Below are positions 21,941 through 32,394 of a stretch of 64,000 nucleotides of DNA, one piece after another (position 1 is the first letter of the stretch; each line of letters begins with the position of its first letter). The translations under genes and the position numbers were made by a program. Source of the stretch: Sphaerulina vaccinii (lineage: Eukaryota > Ascomycota > Dothideomycetes > Mycosphaerellales > Mycosphaerellaceae); the NCBI GenBank assembly GCA_022570795.1, contig JAKUDP010000016.1:310001-374000 (forward strand). The letters run 5' to 3'. Under the pieces are notes generated by a model. That model was not told the DNA's origin, did not search any database, and worked only from the letters and a program-made list of their open reading frames with translations.

Positions 21941-22395
21941 CAGTGTCTCAGCAAGATGGAGGATGACCACGCAAGCATCGCAGTTGAATGCTTGGAAGAA
22001 CAGACAAGAGACCGGCCTTTAGAGCTGACTCCCTCGGACAACCTTGCATGCTCGGGCTTTCAATACTCAACCACGATTGGTCGGACTCAAGCCACTTACC
22101 GAATTGTCTTCCACCTCAGCTTCCTTCTCTACTGTGCCTCAGACACGACGACTACCAACAATCCGAGAACGTTATTGCGGATCGGCGGTATTCTCACATC
22201 TTCGAACATTGCAGCGATCCTCAGAAGGAGCACAGATAGCCTGCGCGCGAACTCTGCAGCTCGCATGGTGTCGCACTTTCAAAGAGCATGCCATCGGGCA
22301 TACTGAACACTCTACTATACGCGACATGAGGACGCGCACATGGTCGTGACTTGAACACATTCGGAAAATCATAGCTCGCATCATTCTGCCTGGGT
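21941..22395. other. Intergenic between two minus-strand cluster genes
   Basis: About 455 bp holding the MDR promoter and the DUF4243 gene terminator. I see nothing else. Confidence 0.5.
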
Positions 22396-23934
22396 CTAAG
22401 TCTCTATCGCAGGCAGCTCAGGCGAACCACGAGCGCTATCGTGCAGCGAATCTGGCTTATCGGCCTTCGGAAGATCAGGAACATTGTCCCAAGCCTTCGG
22501 CAAGCCATCGTAAAACACCCATCTCGTTGCATTGGCGACCACAAACTCGCCTCCATGGCCAATATCACTGGCCATCTTCTGAGCAACATGCTCTGGCATC
22601 TTTGTCCCGCCAGGTTCCATAGACCTTTCAATGGAGTCCATTGCCATGTGTGCAATCTTCTTGAAGTCCTGCTTCGAGATTGGTAGCTCGCAGCCAATGT
22701 CCATGAAGTGCTGGTCCAGGCTGAAGAGTGCACGAATCAGCTTAGCAGCATGACCTTCATCACGATACACAATGGAACGCTGGAAGAGGTCTGGCCATCC
22801 ATGCGTTGGGTTCTTGGGCATGTACTCGACGACTCGTTCAGGATATGGCGTTGGACAGCCACAGCCAGCGTACATCACAGCATCGACTCTTCCTTTGGCC
22901 TCTAGCAAACGAGCCTTCTCTTCTAGAGTGAGCCAATCTTGTCCAATGATTGCTGGGTAGTAGCCAGCCAGCGTGACGTTGTGTAGGAGCGCGAAGTCAA
23001 TCTTCTCGCGCTTTCCCGGGCGTTGAGCGGCCCCCATGATGTATGCACCGGTATGCATCATCTCGCTCATCTTGCGATGAACATCTTCGGCAGTAGGCTG
23101 GACTCGAAATTGGCTTAGATGGCGTGCGAACTGTTTGCCATTGACTCGTTTCATCAATCCATCGGCGATTTTATTGAAAGGGTCATCATCCTTCACAGCT
23201 TGCGCGATGTCTGGATCGTAGTGCATTGTCTCTGTCACATGCAGAAGAGGGAATGACTTCGTTTCGGGATTGTCGCGCAGGAACTCCTCTGTGGGCAACA
23301 GGAATTCCTTGGGCCAATTTTCATGAACACAGGCAGCCGCAAGTGCTTCCGCGACGAGACTTGGCTGCTGCCACTCGAGCGCACAGCCAAGGTGGATCAT
23401 CGGGTGCACCAGATCTATTACGATATCAGTGGCATGCGATTGACGTACTTCGCATCATTACTGACCTGTGTATAGTCTACAGAAGATGTCGTCCGCCCGC
23501 TCATCACCTTTCAGCACATACTCTCGCACGACGTCTTGAGAGCCCTTCTCTGTGATCTCAGCTCGGAAGTACTTCAAGAAATCCACGTAATGGACATCCT
23601 TGCCCAAGCATTGATCGAAAACCATTGGATCCTTGAGATCAAGATCATCAGGAACATCTTGGTGGCCACGATCAACCGGTGCTTGGTATGGCTCATTGTA
23701 ATCCCACATCTCTCTGATCTCGTCTGTCGATGCACCTAGGGAGTAAAGTGCAAGTAAATGGTGGGTTATGTGGTTATGGAAGCCGGCATTCCACCTGTTG
23801 TGGTAGAGGTCATGATTGATTGTAAGAAGTTCAGAGGTGAGTTTGGCACTCTCTTCTGACAGACCTTCGGCATGGGTGTAGCCTGGGGTGTCTCTGACTG
23901 TGAGCTGGATCTTGTCTGGGGGTGCTGTGAACAT
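22396..23934 (-). CDS. Questin-oxidase-like protein (DUF4243), Baeyer-Villiger type
   Basis: Two exons: 23466-23934 and 22396-23414 (51-bp intron), 495 residues. Family marks: the early SELLTINHDLYHNRW block, HNHITHHLLALYSLGAS, PMIHLGCALEW right after the splice, and the late HMAMDSIERSM segment, with many conserved His. GedK (questin oxidase) and AflY/HypA belong to this family; they open anthraquinone or related rings by Baeyer-Villiger-like oxidation without a flavin motif. Its presence next to a non-reducing PKS suggests ring cleavage of a fused aromatic intermediate. I see no frameshift or missing segment. Substrate unknown. Confidence 0.88.
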
Positions 23935-24272
23935 CTTGCTCGCGTGTGCTTGCTTAGTGGGTCGTTTGAAACGAGATTGGAGTTCTGCGTGAGTACGTGA
24001 GTACGTGATTGCACAGCACTGATAAATCCAGACTACTTACTGCTCACAGCGGATATCTATACGTACCCAAGTATCGAAGAGCCGAAGCTGAACTCGAAGC
24101 CAACCCGTCATGAAGGCCGGAAACCCGAAGGATTCCCGACCCACTTTTATGCTGCGTGAACAACGCCATGGGCACACCCCGCTCATCTCGATGCGTCAAT
24201 ACATCTCGCTTCAATGTTGCGCTCTCAAGCAGTAATCTGCGCTGGGATGACACATGCCCCGAGGAGCTATCT
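23935..24272. other. Intergenic between two minus-strand cluster genes
   Basis: About 340 bp, holding the DUF4243 gene promoter and the MATE gene 3' flank. No coding signal. Confidence 0.5.
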
Positions 24273-25823
24273 TCACAGTTTCGAAAGTGTCATCTTGCCT
24301 TTCAATAAAGCCCATGCCCAGAGTGCATCCACAAGCACAATATCCGCTAAGCTGAACACCAGACTTCCTCCAAAGACGATAGAGTGGTACGTCCAAGCAT
24401 TGTCTGGGTTGAGATCAACTTTTGTTACGACCATCGCCCATGGCAGTACCCAAAGAAGATTGCTCGCTAGAGACTGATACAGATACCAGCGTGGCCGGGT
24501 TGCCAACAGAATAGCAGCAAGTTGAGTCGATACAGCGTAGCAAATGTAACACCAGTTAATGGTCTTCCACATCTTCTCCGCGATCAAAGACACTGCCACA
24601 GAGTCTGAGAGGTATCTTGCGGACCGGCGAGCGCCGTAGAAGGATAGGAAGAGACACATTGGTACTTCCACTGCTAAAGCGATCAAGCAGGACAGCAGAG
24701 CAGGGCGTATGATCGTGCGTAGCTGTCGTCGTGATGCGATCGGGCGGCTTTCTTCTATTCCGACATCACGCCGCCAGGAGCCCCAGGCGTGACCAACAAA
24801 AGTCAGAGTAGTTGCCTCCAGAGCCTGTACAGGCACCATGATAAGTCCCCATCGTATGGTGTTGAAGACTCCCCAAGCAGTAGCATAGTCACTCCCCATC
24901 GCCACGATACCGCTGACGAGCCATAAGTAGAGCGCGTTGCGCACTGCAGACTCTGTGAAAGTCCACGCACCTGGTCGAGCAAGCGTGGGCAGGGCTCGGA
25001 GCGACGATGGAGTAGCTGTCTCTGGTGTGGAGCGTTTAAGCCTTCGCATACTGGACCAGATGAAGTATGCCAGGCCCAGGAAAGCCGCAGCCAGATTGCA
25101 TGCCAGTTGAGTCGCAGCTTGTGTATTGACTGTTGGCGTTATTCCGGATACGTGGAATTTCGAGATGAGAATCATGTCCAGGACGATATTAATGACAAAC
25201 TTAGCCGAGCTGATGATCAGTGGGACATCTGGCTGATCCAGAGCTCTCGTAGCTGCAGCGACAGCTGTTTCGATTGCAGAAGACAGCGCTGAGAACGCTG
25301 AGATGCGCACGTATATGATCGAGGCCGTCCTGACCTCGAGAGGCACGAAGACATCTGCGAACTGTCTAGCAGCCCCAGCAAAGATGATGGACATGATCAG
25401 ACCCAGTACACTCTGGAAGATGATCAGAGTGTATGACAGACTGTGCCGGGCTGCTAAAGTGCGGTTGGATTTGTCGCCGATAACGTTCCAGGCTGCTCGA
25501 GGCAGACCTTCGTTGAGCACTTCCGTCACTACTCCGATGTATGTGTAGACGTCTGTAGTGACAACCATGCTGCTGTCGATGTTCGCGACCCAGAGCTTGC
25601 TCAAGGTTGAATACAGTGCTGGCAGGATGAAGGCTGCGATGTTGAAGAGTAGCGCGCCCGAGTAGCGTGTTCCGCTCCAGAATGGTCTTCTAGAGACGTT
25701 GTCTTCGTTGGTGGTTTCATTCTCGTCTGTGGTTGGAACTGCTTCCGAACTAATGTCAGTGGTGAAAGAGTTCTTGGATGGCATTATAGATGCGCGAGAA
25801 AGCTCACGAAGAGCGTGCGACAT
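24273..25823 (-). CDS. MATE/MOP-superfamily efflux transporter
   Basis: One exon, 516 residues, from an ATG at 25823 (an alternative in-frame Met is 14 codons later). The first 50 residues are polar; the rest has about 12 hydrophobic spans in two halves, for example FNIAAFILPALYSTLSKLWV, SLSYTLIIFQSVLGLIMSII, KFVINIVLDMILISKF and WALLKGKM at the end. NEGLPRAAWN and ETAVAAATRALDQPDVPLIIS match the pattern of MatE proteins, where the second is the AxxRxxGDxxxP-like loop after span 5. It is the last clear member of the cluster and may export product or intermediate. MATE genes are less usual than MFS or ABC genes in fungal clusters, so membership is inferred from position only. Confidence 0.8.
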   Translation of the reverse strand: MSHALRELSRASIMPSKNSFTTDISSEAVPTTDENETTNEDNVSRRPFWSGTRYSGALLFNIAAFILPALYSTLSKLWVANIDSSMVVTTDVYTYIGVVTEVLNEGLPRAAWNVIGDKSNRTLAARHSLSYTLIIFQSVLGLIMSIIFAGAARQFADVFVPLEVRTASIIYVRISAFSALSSAIETAVAAATRALDQPDVPLIISSAKFVINIVLDMILISKFHVSGITPTVNTQAATQLACNLAAAFLGLAYFIWSSMRRLKRSTPETATPSSLRALPTLARPGAWTFTESAVRNALYLWLVSGIVAMGSDYATAWGVFNTIRWGLIMVPVQALEATTLTFVGHAWGSWRRDVGIEESRPIASRRQLRTIIRPALLSCLIALAVEVPMCLFLSFYGARRSARYLSDSVAVSLIAEKMWKTINWCYICYAVSTQLAAILLATRPRWYLYQSLASNLLWVLPWAMVVTKVDLNPDNAWTYHSIVFGGSLVFSLADIVLVDALWAWALLKGKMTLSKL

Positions 25824-26117
25824 AAAGAAGATGTTTTAGGCTCATAGCAAACCATACGTGCGACTAGACAGGCTTTTTGTTTTGGTGAAGCTTCATGAAT
25901 TAGCGAGGCGCTAATTTGCCGTACGGTGCTGCACATGGCCACCATGTCTGCCGCCAATAGGATGCAATTGCGTGCATAATGCTATCGTCTCTTTACTTCG
26001 TCCCTTGATATCTCCAGAGCGCAGAGAACCCAGTAGCGACTTTTTGTTTATTGATAGTTGCTCACCCAGAATGATCACGCGGCTCACTGGTCGATCTCTG
26101 CAACAAGATACTGTTCT

Positions 26118-26455
26118 TTAAGCACCGCACTTCTTGTCTGGGAAGCCAGAGTTACATGCTCCGTTCTGGCACTGTACAGCCGAACAAGTCTTCTGCTCGA
26201 TCCAGTAGTATCGCCCACCGGTACCAGCGACCTTGACGCATTTGACCTGGAGTGTATTCCTGTTAGTGCCTCATCATCGCTTTGCCTCCGCAGTCTCAAA
26301 CGTACTACCTGACAATTGTCGCTTGAGCATCCAAGTGTGTTGCGGTACTTCTTGTTTGTGCATATATCACCGACTTTGTGGGTGGCTGCAACAGGCGACA
26401 GAAGTGCTGAGAAGGCAAGGCCGAGAAGGATGGCGCGCATCGTGCTGAAGGCCAT
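26118..26455 (-). CDS. Small secreted eight-cysteine protein (effector-like)
   Basis: Two exons: 26309-26455 and 26118-26246, joined across a 62-bp GT-AG intron after a complete codon (Gln of DNCQ). The product has 91 residues. Residues 1-24 are a signal peptide (MRAILLGLAFSALLSPVAA core). The mature chain of about 67 residues has eight cysteines, in ICTNKK, LGCSSDNC, VKCVKV, QKTCSAVQC, GACNSG and KKCGA, enough for four disulfides, and no domain that I recognise. Small size, secretion signal and even cysteine count are what is looked for in apoplastic effectors or antimicrobial proteins. Without the intron the frame runs on to an unrelated tail, so the spliced model is preferred. Function unknown. 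Confidence 0.78.
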
Positions 26456-27659
26456 TCTGCCGAGTAATGTTGTGATTGTATATGGGAAGCGCTATGGTGA
26501 GTTCTGATGTCTGCTCCGACGATTGGAGAGGCACGATGGCTCTCTTATACCCGCAAGTGAAGAACACTCAGAGCATCACTCTTCGGCCTCGAGGCGCCAT
26601 CGCCGAAAGCTGTGTCGCACATTGTTCCACATTCTCAACTTCAGCTGCGGCTGAGCACGTGTGCAGTCTGATTGCAGATTCTCAAAGCGATCATGACAAT
26701 GAGTATTCCCTTGGAGTCCAAGTATGGTGTTGCAGTAGATTGACCGGTAGCTCGGAGCAGTGGCATACCAACGGAAGAGCCATCCACCAGGAGTCTTGTG
26801 TAATCTGGGAGCAGAAGCAGCCCCATGACAACGTTCAGCATAACCATGGCAGAGCGCTCGTCTTCAGGCTCTTTCGATTTGCGCTGCCTGAGAGCATGTG
26901 CGACACCTCCCACGTCCGACCTTGGCTGGACCCAACTCAACGTAGCCTGGCAGGAACAGCATCTGTGTTACTCATAGTCATCCATTGTATTCATCTCTTT
27001 CACCATGGTCTCATGGCTGATAGCCTGCTCGCTGAGTTCTCGAACTCTCTCTGGCACTGTTCCACATATCGCAAAGCGGATAGAGTCTCGACTGCTTCCG
27101 CGCATACTCAGATCTGCATGCTCTGCTCTTGACAGCTGCCGCCAGATCATCCGCGTGACACGGGCATATAGAAAAACCCGATGACATTGTAGTTGAGGTA
27201 GAGATCTAGTCGTTGCCGCCATGACGAACTCCACCTCGTTCTGGAGGCTTGGCGGATCCACTTCACTTCACTTCCATCTCAGCCATCTTGCCTCACAAGT
27301 CCAACATCATCACATCCTGTTTTCTGCTCTACAATGTTGAACGTGGCTGTGCAGCACTCAGGCGGCACCAGAAGTCAGCATGGCGATAATGGAGTGCAAG
27401 TTCGACTGCTTACGATGTTACGCGACTCACAAGAACTCTTCTGAACCAATGACTAGTGCTACAAATCATCATGATCTGCATTGCATCAAGACAGATAGCG
27501 CTTCACTGTGGAGTAGCTAGGGCTTTCGGGTTTACTGATCCTCTTGGAGAAGAGCACTCCAGTTGTGGGTAGCACAGCACATTCAGCTTCTCCCTTCTGT
27601 GCCATCGTATAAAGGTAAGGCATGCCGATCTCAAGCTGCAATGGATAACACAGTCTGCG
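26456..27659. other. Intergenic, no recognised gene
   Basis: About 1.2 kb. ORFs on both strands (plus 26476-27132; minus 26641-26940 and 26968-27261) overlap one another and resemble nothing I know. Promoters of the flanking divergent genes must lie here. Confidence 0.45.
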
Positions 27660-29202
27660 ATGGAGTTCAATTCTACTCTACTGATTTCAGCCCTTGTGGT
27701 CACGTTTCTGCTTGTGCAGATTGCTCAGGTATACGGTGGCAACGATCTCAAGTTCTACTCTATTCTAACAGCACATAGGTCCTCTACAATGTCTTCCTCT
27801 CACCCCTCAGCTCAATACCAGGACCCTGGTACGCTTCGATGACAGCAATACCTACGCGACTCGCCACTACAGTTCAGAAACGCCAAGCCCACTACTGTCA
27901 TGACCTCCATCAAAAGTATGGACCTTTCGTGCGCATTGGCCCCAACGAGGTACTCATATCCGACTCGGCAGTCTTCAGAGAAGTCCACAAAGTAGGAACA
28001 CGTTTCCTCAAAACGAGGCTATACAACTACCTCAACCCCACTCCGCCTGGTGAACCACCCTACGGACTCTTCCAAATGACAGACCCAGTCCAACATGCTG
28101 CCCATCGAAAACTACTCGGTCGAGGCTTCACGCAGACATATCTCCGCACAAACTGGGAAGCCACTGTACACGAGAAAGTCTCCCTACTCATCCAACACAT
28201 GAAGAAAGAAGCTGCAACAACAGCGCGTTTCGAAGTCGACCTCTACAAATGGCTACCTCTCTTCGCAGGCGACATAATCACCGAACTAATGTTCGGAGAA
28301 TCATTACATATGATTGAAAAATGCCAGCCAGATCCCATCCTCACTGGAAATGATGCCAACAACGGAGGTAATATGCTTGCTTACGGCTTTCCGTGGTTAT
28401 ACAACATTCTAAAACACATTCCGCATCCGAAGTTGCAGGCTATGTTCAATGGCAGCCCCATACTGGTAGAGCGCGGAAGAAGAGCTGTAGAGAACAGTAA
28501 AAGCAATTCGAATTCGAAGAACATCTTCTCAAAGGTATTAGCTGATGCTGAGAAGAATGATACGATACTATCTGATGAGGAAGTCACGATCGAAGCTGGA
28601 GTTTTCATCTTCGGAGGTACGGATACGACAGCTACGACTTTGACATATTTGATCTGGTCCGTCCTTTCGAATCGAACGCGATACAGTCGGATCTGGAGGA
28701 AGAAGTCGCCACATTGAGCGAATCGTATACCGACGAACAGGTCGAAGCTCTACCACTCCTCAACGCCGTGATCAAGGAATCTCTCCGCCTCTACGGCGCA
28801 GCACCTGCAGCCCTTCCTCGAGTGACTCCACCCGAAGGCGCTGTCCTTGGAGGCTACAAAATCCCAGCAGGAACCATAGTAGTAACGCAAGCTTGGACAA
28901 TGCATCGTGATCCTACAGTTTTCGAGAATCCAGACGTCTTCGACCCAACTCGTTGGCTATCGGACTTAGCATCAAGAGAAGAAGTAAAAGCAGCTTGGGC
29001 ACCCTATGGCGCTGGCAGTAGAATCTGCATTGGTCAGAATCTTGCGAATATGGAGTTGAGACTGGCTACCGCTGCATTCTTCAGGGATTGTCGAGGCGCA
29101 AGATTGGCGCCTTCCACGACGCCGGAGAGTATGGAAGTTGAGAACACTTTTCTGATTGCGCCGAAGGGGCATTCTTGTAAGATTATCATACCGACAGTGT
29201 AA
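27660..29202 (+). pseudogene. Cytochrome P450 with a one-base frameshift
   Basis: Exon 1 is 27660-27728 (membrane anchor); after a 50-bp intron exon 2 begins at 27779 with VLYNVFLSPLSSIPGPWY. The frame is intact through the I-helix motif FGGTDTTA. At about 28673 it shifts by one base: before this it reads ...SVLSN, after it in another frame NAIQSDLEEEVATLSESY, both conserved P450 sequence. The second part has KESLRLYG (ExxR), FDPTRW and the heme loop APYGAGSRICIGQN. No intron of usual length fits the junction: the only GT...AG there spans about 30 nt. Either the gene lost one base recently and is dead, or the assembly has an indel error. Everything else is well preserved, which favours a recent event or an error. 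Confidence 0.8.
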
Positions 29203-29598
29203 AGTATGTAGCAGTACTCATTCTTCGCTTCGTCGTATCATTTCATCAACATTCATTGCCCTGCCATGGGTCCTCACGCTAGGACTCTCCCCATTTAGCC
29301 AATTCCGCTTTCCATATCCAGTCAGAAGATTGCGGCATACTTTCTCCTGTTTGCATTGTATCGTACTGTATCTGCTTCACCTCTGTTCTTGAATCCTGTC
29401 AGACCCACTTTTCTGCACCTCGGTGACCGCTAACGGCTTTCACATGCGCCTCTTGTCACGAGCGTCACGCATCACAGGTACAGCAGACCTGTGATCACTC
29501 CAGCTCGATGATATCCTTCTGTTCACTTCATATGCCACTGCTGAACACGACGCGATGATACCTGGAATCGGACCTGAGATACCGCCATAGACGCGACA
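29203..29598. other. Intergenic
   Basis: About 400 bp with the promoter of the ABC transporter. No gene seen. Confidence 0.5.
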
Positions 29599-32100
29599 AT
29601 GGCGAACCAGTCCACACTGCGCCAACAACCCACCGAACGCCTCTCGCAATGGTTTGAACGAAGTCCTCTCAACAAAACCACAACACGCCTCATCGCCACT
29701 CTCGCCTTCTCCCTCGCCCTCGTCACAAGCAGCTATGGCGGATACCGCTACTACAAAGGCGCCAAGAAGGAGAAAGAAGTAGGCAGAAGACTCCTACGAC
29801 GGAACAGCGGATTGAAATCAAAAGATGGCACGAGAACGATCTATGTGCCCTACAAAGATACCAGCAGCAAAGTCGTGATACACCCCATCAAAGCTACGAC
29901 GTTCGATGCTCATAGACGCTTCTTTTTGAATCCTATACGGCAGAGAAGTTCTGGGAGACAGATTGCTCTGGATGCGCCGCCTACGAATATTAAGCCGGGA
30001 CTGAATGTTGCTTTTGTCCATCAGTTTATGGCTATTATGCAGATTGCTGTGCCGAGATTGGGGTCGAAGGAATCTGGACTGCTGGCGACTCATGCGTTCT
30101 TCCTGTTGCTGAGGACGTATCTGTCGCTTGTGGTCGCGACGCTGGATGGTGAAATCGTGCGAGATCTGGTCGCTGGACATGGCAAAGCGTTCCTGCTGGG
30201 ACTTGGGAAGTGGCTGTCTGTGGGTGTGGTGGCCAGCTACACGAACTCCATGATCAAGTTCTTGCAATCGAAGATCAGTATCGCTTTCAGGACACGATTG
30301 ACGAGGTACATTCACGACTTGTACCTGAGTTCGAACATGTCTTACTACAAAATGCACAATCTGGACGGCAGTATAGATCAAGGAGCCGATCAGTTCATCT
30401 GCCAGGACTTGACTCTGTTCTGCGACAATGCGGCGCAACTGTACTCCAGTCTCGGAAAGCCTTTGGTTGATCTTTTCACCTTCAACTACCAACTCTACAA
30501 ATCGCTGGGTCCTTTGGCGTTGGGTGGCTTGCTGAGCAACTATGTCGCAACAGCAATCTTGCTCAAGAGGCTTAGTCCGCCTTTTGGAAAGCTAAAGGCT
30601 GCTGAAGGAAAGAAGGAGGGTGCTTTCAGAGCACTGCACTCTAGACTGATCGCAAATGCAGAAGAGGTAGCATTTTATGCAGGCGGGCCCACAGAACACG
30701 CTCTGCTGGATGCTGGCTTCAAGGAGTTGAGGAAGATGATGGAGACCATATACCGAGTGAAGATAGGGTACAACATGCTGGAAGACTTTGTGCTGAAGTA
30801 CACTTGGTCTGCATTAGGCTTTGTTGTCACCAGTCTGCCTGTCTTCTTGCCCGGCTTACACATTGCACCAGAACCGCCTTCGAACGCCGGTGCCATCGAA
30901 GGCCCATCCGCCAGCACGGACGATAACAAGACCGGAGCACGCACAAAGCAGTTCATCACGAACAAGCGACTTATGCTGAACCTTGCGGATGCTGGCAGTC
31001 GAATGATGTACGCCATCAAGGACCTATCTGAGCTGGCAGGACAGACCAGTAGAGTGTTCATGCTTATCAGCACCCTGCATCGTGTGCACGCGAATGCCTA
31101 CCATCAACCTAGAGATCGATATCCCGAGCCATACAACCTTGCTGACGTCCATGGCACACTACACAAAGGCTACGATGGAGTACGATTAGAGAACGTGCCC
31201 ATCGTTGCGCCCGCACCACATCCGAATGGTGGAGAGGAGCTCATAGACAACCTGCAATTCATAGTAGGACCAGGTGATCACCTACTCATTACTGGACCGA
31301 ATGGAGCTGGTAAGTCTGCTGTGGCGCGCGTGGTAGCTGGACTATGGCCTACTTACCGTGGTCTGACTTCCCGGCCTCGCACAACTGGACAAGACGGCAT
31401 TATGTTCCTGCCTCAGAAAGTCTACTTAAGCCACGGCACTCTACGCGACCAAGTCATCTACCCACATACCGAAGTTGACATGAAGGACGCTGGGCGTACG
31501 GAAATGGAACTGCTACATATCCTCGAAGAGAGCAAACTAGGCTACATCCCAGATCGCGAAGGTGGCTGGGACACGAGAAAGATGTGGCAAGATGTGCTCA
31601 GTGGTGGAGAGAAGCAACGCATGGCTATTGCTCGGTTGCTATATCATGAGCCACGATACGCATTTATTGATGAAGGCACGTCGGCTGTAAGTTCTGATGT
31701 TGAGGGGATTTTGTACGAGACGTGTAAGAAGAAGGGTATCAGTAAGTTCCAACCAACCTCCACTTTGCCGGTGCGAATGCTAACAGACCTGACAGCACTC
31801 ATCACGATCTCGACCCGCGCATCTTTGAAGCGCTATCACTCATACACTCTCACGCTTGGTCTTGGCGAAGAAGCGAATGAGTACGAGTTCAACAGAATCG
31901 GAACTGCGAATGAGAAGAGCAGTGTTGAGCGAGAAATCCAGGAATTACGCGAGAAACTCAGTCAAGTTGAAGAGTGGAAAATGAGAAGGAAGGCTATTGA
32001 TGAAGAGCTGAGTAAGGTGTGGGTTTCTGGGCAAGAGCAAGAGTTGCCGGCGCCTGAGTACCATAATGGAAGTTCGGAAGGCGAGACGGTGAGCGTTTAG
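29599..32100 (+). CDS. Peroxisomal-type ABC half transporter (ABCD/PXA family)
   Basis: Exons 29599-31741 and 31796-32100 give 815 residues. The 54-bp intron (GTAAGT...CTGACAG) has no stop and would read through in frame, so it is easily missed; removing it restores KKGITLITISTR. One half-size unit: N-terminal basic segment and hydrophobic span, membrane domain about 130-480, then a nucleotide-binding domain with Walker A GPNGAGKSA, signature LSGGEKQRMAIAR and Walker B YAFIDEG. The family moves very-long-chain acyl-CoA into peroxisomes as a heterodimer (PXA1/PXA2 in yeast). At the H-loop the sequence reads TISTRASLKRYH, with Thr where the switch His is expected. Not obviously part of the polyketide cluster. 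Confidence 0.92.
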   Translation: MANQSTLRQQPTERLSQWFERSPLNKTTTRLIATLAFSLALVTSSYGGYRYYKGAKKEKEVGRRLLRRNSGLKSKDGTRTIYVPYKDTSSKVVIHPIKATTFDAHRRFFLNPIRQRSSGRQIALDAPPTNIKPGLNVAFVHQFMAIMQIAVPRLGSKESGLLATHAFFLLLRTYLSLVVATLDGEIVRDLVAGHGKAFLLGLGKWLSVGVVASYTNSMIKFLQSKISIAFRTRLTRYIHDLYLSSNMSYYKMHNLDGSIDQGADQFICQDLTLFCDNAAQLYSSLGKPLVDLFTFNYQLYKSLGPLALGGLLSNYVATAILLKRLSPPFGKLKAAEGKKEGAFRALHSRLIANAEEVAFYAGGPTEHALLDAGFKELRKMMETIYRVKIGYNMLEDFVLKYTWSALGFVVTSLPVFLPGLHIAPEPPSNAGAIEGPSASTDDNKTGARTKQFITNKRLMLNLADAGSRMMYAIKDLSELAGQTSRVFMLISTLHRVHANAYHQPRDRYPEPYNLADVHGTLHKGYDGVRLENVPIVAPAPHPNGGEELIDNLQFIVGPGDHLLITGPNGAGKSAVARVVAGLWPTYRGLTSRPRTTGQDGIMFLPQKVYLSHGTLRDQVIYPHTEVDMKDAGRTEMELLHILEESKLGYIPDREGGWDTRKMWQDVLSGGEKQRMAIARLLYHEPRYAFIDEGTSAVSSDVEGILYETCKKKGISKFQPTSTLPVRMLTDLTALITISTRASLKRYHSYTLTLGLGEEANEYEFNRIGTANEKSSVEREIQELREKLSQVEEWKMRRKAIDEELSKVWVSGQEQELPAPEYHNGSSEGETVSV

Positions 32101-32394
32101 ATGAATATGAAGTCGAGGGGATTGTGGGGGGGGGCACCACCCAATCACCCGCGAAGCTTCGCAAGGAATGCCTCCGGCTGTCAACGGGTTTTTGGTACGT
32201 CGTCGCGAGGGGAGGGGGTCGCGGCAGTGTGGTTCTGGGTGAGTCCTGTTGTTTGTCTTTGGGAGAGGAGGATGTTTTGTTAGGAATGGATGTTATGTTT
32301 ATTCACTGATAATCCTTCCCTAGATATATATGGAAAACTCCATAAATTTCAGGGGATCGTTCTTTCTACGTAAAAGGCAGAAAAGCATTCCCAT
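32101..32394. other. 3' flank with a short G-run
   Basis: Intergenic DNA just after the ABC gene, with a run of eight G near 32127 and GGGGAGGGGG near 32210. No gene. Confidence 0.5.

Noticed and set aside
26476..27132. Plus-strand ORF of 218 codons
   Set aside because: Composition looks random; overlaps minus-strand ORFs of similar quality and has no recognisable motif.
26968..27261. Minus-strand ORF of 97 codons, possibly joined to 26641-26940
   Set aside because: It begins at GTG, and joining the two frames would require an intron of only a few bases.
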